Shown: positions 35,667 through 44,253 of the stretch, piece by piece
How the letters are laid out: every line of letters begins with the position of its first letter
How positions within the stretch are numbered: the stretch's first letter is position 1
Source of the DNA: Pratylenchus scribneri
Lineage: Eukaryota > Nematoda > Chromadorea > Rhabditida > Pratylenchidae
Direction: 5' to 3'
Length of the DNA: 64,000 nucleotides
NCBI GenBank assembly: GCA_030063045.1
Contig: JAQSEB010000187.1
Location: 496,001-560,000 of the forward strand
Program-made: the position numbers and the translations under genes
Notes under the pieces: generated by a model
The model's database searches: none
What the model was told of the DNA's origin: nothing
Seen by the model: the letters and a program-made list of their open reading frames with translations, nothing else

Positions 35667-37759
35667 TCATCTCATCAAAAATTCTTCTTTCTTCAATCCG
35701 CATCCATTCAAATTGACAAATATCGCAGATCGCAGAATTGAAGTGCAAATTTGAGTGATGTCCTCGCGGCAGTGTCGTTCCTTTTGCCAAAAATATTTCG
35801 CCTTGATCTCCTCGAAACTGGGCCGTTCATCCGGTTCGGTGCGATGGCAGCTCAACATCAATTCCTTCAGTTTATTTGGCATATTTTCGGGCGGTTGAAG
35901 TCGAAGGCTGAAAAAATCAATTTTAAAATGTAAATTTAAGCTAAAATAAACTGACCCATCATGGAGGATTTTGTTCCTGAGCTCAATATGGTGTTGGTAT
36001 TCTTGGTAAGGTTCTTCGTAAGGAAATTTCCAGATCTCGAACAGCACACAGCCATAGGCCCAAACATCGGTTTTGAGGGAATACAAGCCGGACTTCAATG
36101 TTTCTGGAGGAAGGATTCTGCAAAAAAAAAATCAATTATTGAATTAAATGAATAAAAATGTCCACTAACCTCAATAGCCCTTTTTTCGTGTTGATATATT
36201 TGCTTTTTCCCATAACTGATAGGCCGAAGTCCGCGATTTTGACGGTCCCATTTGCGTCCAGAAGACAATTTTTGGCGGACAAATCTCTGTGTATTACCTG
36301 GAAAATTGGGATAATTAAACAAAAAAAGGATTAATAAAAACCAACCACTTTACTCTCAAGGTAATGCTAGTCCCACAATGGACGACGTGTCAAGCGTCCG
36401 TGTCAAGCGTCCGCGTTTTGCTCCCACAGTGAGTGCGTCCGCGGCACGTTGCGTGGCACGGAGCGCAGCGCTTGACACGGACGCTTGACACGCAGATGCT
36501 CCCACAATGCACCCCGACGCTCAACGCTCGACACGGACGCTTGACACGGATCGTTTCAAAAAAAGTTTGAAAAACGCGGACGCGCAGCACTTTTCTCTAT
36601 GCATTGTGGGAGTAAATCATTCTGCGTGTCGAGTGTTGAGCGCTGCGCTGCGCATTGCGCGTCCGTGTTAATATCAATTTTTTGCTCCCACATTATTTAA
36701 GGAGAAAATAGGCCCGGACGCTTGACACGCAGCGCTTGACACGGACGCGCTGAGCGCGCTTCATTGTGGGACTAGCATAAGCCATGCCATGGCAAATATC
36801 TCGACAGAAGCGTTTCTTTTCCAAATTGGTTGGAGGTTCCGCACTATTGAGACGTGGCAGCAAACATCCACCTTTAAAATTAAAATATTTAATTATCCCC
36901 AGACCCTATTCATCCATAACTAACCTGCAGCGTATTCCGTCACAATTAATATTGGATCATTGTAGACGACGACACCATAAAGACGAACAATATTCCTGTG
37001 CTTGAGCCGCATCATCAAGTGGGCCTCTCGTAAAAATTTTATCCTTTAAAACAAAACATTAAGAGTAAATATTAATTGTAATGAAATAACCAACCTGTCA
37101 TGTGGGTCCTTGCCTTCTTTGTCCTGTTTGATGGCAACATCGACGCTTGACCATATTCCGAGTCGTAATCTTCCTTTGCGCACTTCTCCAAATTCTCCAC
37201 GGCCAACGGTCCCCTTGAATTCGAGCTGTTCACGGTAGAGGCTTAAAAAGGGAAATAAATTAATTTAGAAAAGAAGAATTGAAAAACTCACGAAAAATGA
37301 TTGCGTTCCACGTAGCTTCGAAGTTTGGCTCCAGTGAGAACGCAAATGGGCATTTGTGTAAATCGATGAAAGCGAATGAGTTCTGGGATTGTCTGAAAAT
37401 GCTTTGATTATTTTAAATTGAAGTAATTTTGCCCGGAACTTACGTTTCTTGGTTTCGTTTTTTCCACAAAGTAAAAGCATTTTCTGTTCTTGTGCCAAGT
37501 TTCGAAAATTCTAAAGTGACGCTTTCTGCCATTCCAATAAACACTGACGATGTAAATCTGCAAAAGAAAATAACATTAAAAGAATTAATGGACAGAAAAT
37601 GGGACTCACCAATTCACCCCAGTTCTGCTCAATCAAGCGGACGAGAAAAGTGCCATTTTTCTTTGGTAAAAGTTCATCTGCCTCGATCTTTGTTTGGAAT
37701 CCTTGGTAATAGGGCGCATTGATAAGGTGTTCATCAACAGCAACATTTGAATAAGGCAT
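35667..37759 (-). CDS. SH2 tyrosine kinase (Fer/SPE-8 type), exon interrupted by a transposon
   Basis: A short non-receptor tyrosine kinase. The SH2 domain comes first ([19 protein letters not shown] motif in [10 protein letters not shown], then RKRHFRI). The kinase follows, with GRGEFG loop, VAIK lysine, REAHLMM glutamate, IHRDLSAKN catalytic loop and DFG in IADFGLS. There is no F-BAR region, as in the SH2-kinase set expanded in nematodes. Start at 37759 ([11 protein letters not shown]). The P+1 loop reads LLRILPPE where tyrosine kinases normally have a Trp (RW-APE), so substrate recognition may be altered. The exon encoding GMAYLESKV is split at Ala-Tyr by a 413-bp inverted-repeat element at 36365-36777. 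Without it and one TAA duplicate the frame is perfect; with it the frame is lost unless splicing compensates. It may be a disrupted allele, a pseudogene, or carry a new intron. Confidence 0.75.
36365..36777. mobile_element. 413-bp MITE inside the kinase exon
   Basis: Terminal inverted repeats TGCTAGTCCCACAATG are perfect at both ends, and a 3-bp direct repeat TAA flanks it (36362-36364 and 36778-36780). A three-base TWA duplication is typical of PIF/Harbinger elements, so a non-autonomous member is inferred. The interior is GC- and CpG-rich, unlike its surroundings, with many copies of CTTGACACGGACGC and its complement, so the ends can fold back. Four internal GCTCCCAC(A)ATG-like sequences, in both orientations, look like decayed nested termini. 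No transposase is encoded. Confidence 0.9.
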
Positions 37760-37898
37760 TGTGAAGGTTCAATCAGGAAAGAAGTTGTAGTTGCAAAATT
37801 GATTAAGGCGATTTGATACGAATGGGGAGAACTGCTGATAAATGAAAGTGAATGGCTAATTTTTGATCTTTTTATATTGCAAATTTAATCAATCGATA

Positions 37899-38157
37899 TT
37901 GTTACCGTGCCGCGACATTTGCGCACCCGACATTTGCGCACTCTACCAAAACCCGACATTTGCGCACTCGACATTTGCGCACTATTTTTTTTAACTAGGG
38001 TTTAGGGGCTAGGGTTAGGTTTAGGGGCAGGCATGGGTTTAGGGGCTATGGGTTTAGGGTTATGGGTTAGGGGTTTGGGGATTCTACATAAGTTTGACTT
38101 GACTAAAAAAATAGTGCGCAAATGTCGAGTGCGCAAATGTCGGCGAACCATTGTTAC
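37899..38157. mobile_element. Inverted-repeat element with a telomere-like core
   Basis: The ends carry CGACATTTGCGCAC in inverted orientation (tandemly repeated at the left, twice at the right), bracketed by direct TTGTTAC. The core (37992-38085) is degenerate GGTTTAGGG/CTAGGG repeats resembling, but not matching, nematode TTAGGC telomeric DNA. It lies between the divergent kinase and CK2 genes. A non-autonomous transposon is inferred; family uncertain. Confidence 0.6.
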
Positions 38158-38629
38158 AAGTAGAAGTTACAACAATTTTACTTACAGTACAGTTATAACA
38201 TAAGTAAGTAAGACGTAAGAGTAAGCGATCTTGTTAAAATGGAAATCATGGCATGTAGAAAATAGTACATAACTTTGAGAAAATATGAACTACAAAGATA
38301 AAAAAAATCGAAAAATAAAGCAAAAAATGTTCTATGAGACGAAGAAGAATTACCATCAAAATTGTGTAAAAAATAAAAATGAATAAGCTAAGCTAGTCAC
38401 GGTTCACGGTTCTTCACGGAAGAGCGGCAGCGGTTCTAAAATCTATTCCATACAATTGTGGAATTATTTTGTTTTATAAAAAATCAAAATATTTTGCTTA
38501 CTAAAATATTTATAGAGGTCAAGTAGATTCCAGTACCTATATTGATATTGTTTGTTACTCCACTTCCACTTCATCATATTTTTAACACTGTTAAATTCAA
38601 AAAGCATCAAAGAAGCGGATTTCATTGTT

Positions 38630-40079
38630 ATGCCAATTCCAAGTAGATCCCGGGTCTACCATGAAGTGAATACGAACAAGCCGCGGGAATATTGGGATTA
38701 CGAATGTCACCAAATTGGTTTATTTTTCAATTAAAATTATTTTTAATGTAAACAATTAATTTAGAATGGGGCAATATTGACGATTATCAACTTGTGAGGA
38801 AATTGGGACGTGGCAAATATTCCGAGGTTTTCGAGGGCATAAAGACACCAACCGATGAGAAAGTTGTAATCAAAATACTCAAGGTTTTATCCATTTTATC
38901 AGAAGAAAATAATAATTTATAATTATAGCCAGTCAAAAAGAAGAAAATCAAAAGGGAAATAAAAATCCTGGAGAATCTGAGAGGTGGCGTGAACATCATC
39001 AATTTGTTGGATGTGGTCAAAGATCCGATTTCAAGGACTCCTGCACTCGTTTTTGAATATGTTAATAACACTGATTTCAAGGTATTTAAATAAATAAACT
39101 ACTAAAAAATATAATTTTAGCAATTGTATCAAACTCTTTCGGACTACGAGATCAGATATTATCTGTACGAGTTGCTCAAGGCTCTGGACTATTGCCATTC
39201 AATGGGAATCATGCACAGGGATGTGAAACCGCACAATGTGATGATCGACCATGACAGACGACATCTCCGACTGATCGACTGGGGTTTGGCCGAATTCTAT
39301 CATCAACGGCAGGAATACAATGTGAGGGTTGCGTCCAGGTACTTCAAAGGACCTGAACTTTTGGTTGATTATCAAGTTTGTTTTCCATTAGTGAAATAAT
39401 CTAACATAATTATTTTAGTGCTACGATTATTCCCTTGACATGTGGTCATTGGGTTGTATGGTTGCATCGATGATTTTCAGAAAGGAACCATTTTTCCATG
39501 GTCATGATAATTATGATCAGGTGAATTTTTCTCTTATTCATTTTACTAATAAGCTATTTTTGTTAGTTGGTAAGAATTGCAAAAGTGTTAGGGACCGAAG
39601 AGCTCTTTGAATACATCGACAAATATCAAATTGAATTGGACCCACGCTTTAATGATATCCTAGGAAGGTAAAAATATAAAATTCGATTAAATAATAAATT
39701 TCAATTCAAATTCAGGCATTCACGCAAAAGATGGGAACGGTTTGTGCACAATGAAAATCAGCATTTGGTCACGCCAGAAGCAATCGATTTCTTGGACAAA
39801 TTACTGCGCTATGACCATCAGGATCGGCTGACGGCAAGGGAAGCAATGGAACATCCATACTTCTACCCAGTGGTCGAGGAACACCGTCAAAACATGGCAG
39901 CAACAAACAATGCGAATTCAGCGTCAAATAATGTTGCGAATAGTAAGTTTAAATGGGATGTTACAAAAATTGAATAGAACCATCCAATTTAAGATTCGTG
40001 CCTTGATCCGGTTTCTGCATCATCCTCAACAAATGGTCTTGTTGGAACGGCGGCGACTGCTATGCTCAACGAACATTGA
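38630..40079 (+). CDS. kin-3: Casein kinase 2 catalytic subunit alpha
   Basis: Constitutive Ser/Thr kinase of the CK2 holoenzyme. The sequence is nearly family-perfect: [60 protein letters not shown] with the basic cluster; [25 protein letters not shown], the CK2-specific [23 protein letters not shown]; then HSRKRWERF and [16 protein letters not shown]. The start at 38630 matches the conserved N-terminus; an in-frame ATG at 38552 would add 26 unrelated residues. Exon 1 joins exon 2 as CHQI-EWGN. The tail ends after a further consensus intron (GTAAGT at 39943) as [17 protein letters not shown] to a TGA at 40077; that last splice is predicted. The next gene starts about 400 bp on. Confidence 0.96.
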
Positions 40080-40475
40080 TCAAAATGGAAAGCGGTCATC
40101 AAACAATGTTCGCCTCAAAAATCCCACCACCATGTTCACCCCAATTGAATACAATTCATTTTTTTTCGTTTTTATCATCCGTCGATAGCCTCAATCACAC
40201 AAATCCATCTTCCTTCTTTCCATCCATCCCCAACCGAATACCACATGAACATGAAACATTGTCATTTGATTTTTTTTTGGTTTTTTATTTTCATTTGATA
40301 CTGCTGTTTTAATTGCAAAATATTTCTGCAAAGTTATAAATATTTAAAACACAAAAATATATGTTTAGTCGATTCGCATTTTCAATAAATTATATTGATT
40401 GATTTTTCATCTTACATAAATATATTTTGAATATTTTAATAATCATTGTCATAAATTATAAAATATTTAAGCGAG

Positions 40476-42213
40476 ATGAATTCCAATCAAATTCGTCCTT
40501 CGGCTCTGGTAAAATTATTCACGAGGAGAGGTACAAATAGGCAGCATTGTTTGACAATGAGCGCGGCATTCGCAAGCAGTTCAATTCCAAAGGAATCGAC
40601 GGCAACATTTTCTGATAAATTGGCAAAAATGCAACAAGAAATGGCGGACCAGACCAAACCAAAACCAATCTATTTGGATGTCCAAGCGACCACCCCAATG
40701 GTTTGTTTAATTATTTAAAATTTTATTTGAAATTAAAGGATCCCCGAGTCGTGGATGCCATGCTGCCATATCAATTGAATGATTTTGGCAATCCGCATAG
40801 CAGAACACATGGTAAATATAATTTATTTCATTTAATTAATATAATTTTATTAAGCTTATGGTTGGGAGACGGAGAAGGCAGTGGAGAAAGCACGCAAACA
40901 TGTCGCCGATTTAATTGGAGCCGACCATCGAGAAATAATCTTCACTTCCGGTGCCACTGAATCAAACAATATTTCCATCAAGGGAGTGGCACGGTTCTAT
41001 CGAGTTGCCGGCAAAAACCACATCATCACTGCACAAACGGTTCAAATTTAATATTTGTTTATTTTTCGAGTAAATTTAAGGAGCATAAATGCGTTCTCGA
41101 CTCTTGCCGATTCCTGGAGAGCGAAGGCTACGAAATTACATACATTCCAGTGCAAAAGAATGGAATTGTGAATCTTGAGGTTTATTGCCAATTATTGAAT
41201 AAATAACGATGATTTTTTGGTAGGTTCTTGAAAAGGCAATCCGTCCTGAAACTTCGCTTGTTTCCATAATGGCGGTCAACAATGAAATTGGAGTCCGGCA
41301 ACCATTGAAAGATATTGGTTGGTTAAGAAAGTTTTCTTATGAAATGAAGCTGAACAATTATTTAGGTGAATTATGCCGCAAAAAGAAAGTCCATTTCCAC
41401 ACGGATGCGGCTCAAGCAGTTGGGAAAATTCCATTGGATGTTGATGATTTGAAAATTGATTTGATGTCAATCAGTGGGCACAAAATATATGGCCCGAAAG
41501 GTTCATTATTCAACATAATTTAAGCATAGCTTAATAGGATGAGTTCATCCCATTGATTATTTTTTAAATTTAACAAATTCCAGGAGTTGGTGCTTTGTAC
41601 GTTCGGCGACGTCCTCGAGTCCGGGTGGAGGCCCAAATGTCAGGCGGTGGTCAGGAACGCGGTCTTCGATCGGGCACATTGCCAGCACCGTTGATCGTTG
41701 GACTGGGTGAAGCCTGCAAAATTGCCCAATGCGAACGGGAATTCGACTATTCACATGTGTCGAGGCTGGCAAACCGACTGATTGATGGAATAAACGCCAA
41801 AGTGGATCAAGTGATTCGGAATGGCGATCCAGACATGTGGTACCCAGGTAACAGAAAAAGAATAATAAAAATTACTTAAAATTGTTTTTTTAGGTTGCGT
41901 GAACCTCTCATTCGCCTATATTGAGGGTGAAAGTCTGTTGATGGCACTGAAGGAGGTTGCATTATCGTCTGGCTCGGCATGCACTTCAGCCTCATTGGAA
42001 CCTTCCTATGTGTTGCGGGCAATTGGGGCGGATGAAGATTTGGCACATTCTTCAATCCGATTTGGCATTGGCCGATTCACGACAGAACAAGAAGTGGACT
42101 ATACGGTGGAAAAGTGCGTTCGAGAGGCACATCGACTCCGGGAAATGTCGCCACTTTGGGAAATGGTGCAGGAGGGCGTCGACTTGAAGACAATCAAATG
42201 GACTCAACATTAA
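40476..42213 (+). CDS. nfs-1: Cysteine desulfurase NFS1
   Basis: Eight exons (40476-40700, 40739-40811, 40855-41039, 41081-41179, 41224-41317, 41366-41500, 41584-41847, 41894-42213) join to 464 residues. This PLP enzyme takes sulfur from cysteine for mitochondrial Fe-S cluster assembly with ISCU and frataxin. The first 35 residues are basic and hydroxylated ([13 protein letters not shown]), a mitochondrial targeting sequence. Substrate-pocket and PLP motifs are present: [44 protein letters not shown], and [12 protein letters not shown] with the Schiff-base Lys. The mobile loop [19 protein letters not shown] carries the catalytic Cys. The C-terminus IKWTQH is the eukaryotic NFS1 ending. It lies between CK2 alpha and NDUFS6 on the same strand, about 400 and 200 bp away. 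Confidence 0.97.
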
Positions 42214-42409
42214 TTTCATTTTCAATAGCAATTATTTTATTTTCCTCTCCCTTTTGAATTATGCTCATTTATTTTTCAAATAAATATTTTTTGAATTTTA
42301 TTTATTCAAAAGAATAAAATTTTATGAAGAAATTATATGAATTATTATTTGTCACCGACAATTTTTCATATTTTTAATTATTTTATTTGTATTATTAATT
42401 TAATTATTA

Positions 42410-42420
42410 TTTTATGACAG
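42410..42420 (+). promoter_or_regulatory. Candidate trans-splice acceptor inside the first ATG context of NDUFS6
   Basis: TTATTTTATGACAG ends at 42420, six bases after the first in-frame ATG (42414) and 11 bases before the next in-frame ATG (42432). If a leader is added here, translation starts at 42432. Which ATG is used depends on this site. Confidence 0.5.
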
Positions 42421-43105
42421 CAATCCGAAATATGCGAGGACCAATCAGCTGGATGCGCCAAATGTTAAACTCCTACAAATCACTGCGAATAAAAGAGCCA
42501 AATACGAATGAACCGGTGGCGGCAGTCGCGAAGAAACCGACTCCACAAGAAATTGCAAGCAAAAAACAGGGACCATCCTATGATCAATTGACTCACACTG
42601 GACAAGTCTGTTTTCATTATCATTATGTAATATAATAATTTAAGAAATTTTTCAATTAAAAAAGGATTTTGTTGATTAAAAAAATTGAAATTAAAATATT
42701 TTCGTATTTTTGCATATTTAGTATAGTTTCATTTAAAATTTAGTCTTCCAAATTGAAAAATATAAAATAATTTACAAATTAAGGCCTGGGATGAAGCGGA
42801 CTATCGGTTGGCCCGATTCGAATTCAGCCAGAAACAAGTGAACCCAAATATTGCGGCACATTTGGTTGCGGAACAGGCGCCCGTTGCCAGCGAAGATCAT
42901 GTCGTGTTTTGTGATGGAGGTAATTTTTGTATTTCTTATGTAATTTTCATATTTATTTCCAGGCCATCGTCATGGAGGCCATCCAAAAGTATTCATCAAT
43001 TTGGACAAACCGGGGACACATGCCTGCGGCTATTGTGGCCAACGATTCTTCAATGTTCATGCAACAAAGACGGAGGATATGAAAAATGCACATATTCAAG
43101 TGTGA
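42414..43105 (+). CDS. nduf-6: Complex I subunit NDUFS6 (13 kDa Fe-S protein)
   Basis: Three exons (42414-42604, 42784-42920, 42962-43105) encode about 155 residues. It is a zinc-binding accessory subunit in the N-module of mitochondrial NADH:ubiquinone oxidoreductase. Signatures are THTGQAWDEADYRLARF, CDGGHRHGGHPKVFINLDKPG and ACGYCGQRF; the Cys and His residues of the zinc site are all present. The N-terminus is basic and short, as for a mitochondrial precursor. The apparent start at 42414 may be removed by trans-splicing at 42420, leaving Met at 42432. Intron 1 is about 180 bp. The NFS1 stop is 200 bp upstream; the two genes make a mitochondrial pair and probably a co-transcribed one. Confidence 0.93.
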
Positions 43106-44019
43106 AAATCATCCCAAATATTTTTTGTGTTATAGGAAAATTTTTATATTCGATAAAATATTTTTTTTACCACACAATATAGAGAGAAGGGTGAAGTATA
43201 TTAGGCTTAATGCTAGGAATAGATGAAGTCATTTTTGGCCCCAACTGTGAATTTTAAACTAAATCGATAGATCTCATCCAGCTCTTTCATTTGACGACAA
43301 TTTTTGAAAATACTTCAGCAGTATAATTGCAATTCATTATGGGCATTGGCAGTCTTTGACTGTGTTCTATTGTAAAATAATCGGAGAATTCGGGTAATTC
43401 AAAATTCATTTTCATTTGAATACTATTTAATTTGCCGAAAAGATTTATCGAAAAATAATTATTTTCTTTTAGGCCATATAACTTGGCCAATTCAAACTTT
43501 GTTAAGATTCCTTAGCCCCTAGCCCCTAATCCCATGCCTGCCCTGAACCTAACCCTAGCCCTAAACCCCTTGTTACAAAAAAGTTATAAACCAAAAACGA
43601 TTTGAGACATTATATCCTATTCGGCATTTTCAGCAATTTTTTTCGGCAAATAAAATATTTCCCATTTTCATTTCAATCCATTTCCCTTCCACACATATTC
43701 AATTCATTTCATTTCATACATTTATAATCCAAATTATTTCCAGTTTCCATTAACTTTAATCAAAATGAAAATGTCCAGAATCTAAAGTAAAATAGCTTAT
43801 AGTATAAAGACTAGTAGTGAATTGGGAAATAGGTTCCTTTCTATTAAACAAAATTTTTAGGCAGGCTTAAAAATAAAAAAAATGCCGCCTATCGCCTACT
43901 ACACAACTCCTCCTTATTCTTTCCATTTTATTTAGTTCCTAATCCTAAAACGCGTATTTTTTAATTTTATACTCTCTCAATTAGACCAAATCCATTTTCA
44001 GTTCAAAAAGTGCATCAAA
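43106..44019. other. Intergenic, holds a repeat fragment
   Basis: 3' UTR of NDUFS6, then a fragment of the telomere-like element at 43505-43577, then AT-rich sequence. An acceptor-like ATTTTCAG at 44001 precedes the next small gene. No other gene recognised. Confidence 0.5.
43505..43577. mobile_element. Fragment of the telomere-like repeat element
   Basis: In reverse complement this stretch matches the core of the element at 37899-38157: TTTAGG.CTAGGGTTAGGTT, CAGGCATGGG and TTAGGGGCTA. It is flanked on one side by TTGTTAC. The GCGCAAATGTCG ends are absent, so it is a partial or older copy in the opposite orientation. Confidence 0.55.
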
Positions 44020-44253
44020 ATGTCCGACGCTGAACGTGAACGCCAACAAATGTCGGATGCTGAACGCGAACGCCAACGCCTTCTTCAAATACATCAACAA
44101 CTGGATGATTTCCGTGAAGCAGTTCGAAGACAACGAGAGGCATTGGAACGCATGGAGGCCAATGTTGAACGTCTTCGGAATGAGAGGATTCGACGCGAAG
44201 AACAAAAGCGAGAATGGGATCGTCGAAGATATCGCCGAGGCGGACAGCAATGA
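44020..44253 (+). CDS. Small coiled-coil protein, 77 aa
   Basis: This single-exon frame opens 18 bases after a TTTTCAG acceptor at 44001, which supports it as a spliced-leader gene. The protein is almost entirely charged, with two near-identical repeats of MSDAERERQQ/MSDAERERQR at the N-terminus. A predicted coiled coil follows (heptad-like LLQIHQQLDDFREAVRRQREALERMEANVERL), then a basic tail (KREWDRRRYRRGGQQ). No signal peptide or membrane segment. I do not recognise it. Its base composition is less AT-rich than its flanks and codons are sensible, so it is probably real. Confidence 0.6.
   Translation: MSDAERERQQMSDAERERQRLLQIHQQLDDFREAVRRQREALERMEANVERLRNERIRREEQKREWDRRRYRRGGQQ

Noticed and set aside
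37985..38090. Internal telomeric repeat of the nematode type
   Set aside because: Nematode telomeres are TTAGGC; this core is irregular TTTAGGG/CTAGGG and is better explained as part of a repeated element.
38552..38629. Upstream ATG extending CK2 alpha by 26 residues
   Set aside because: The extra residues are unrelated to CK2, while the ATG at 38630 matches the conserved N-terminus.
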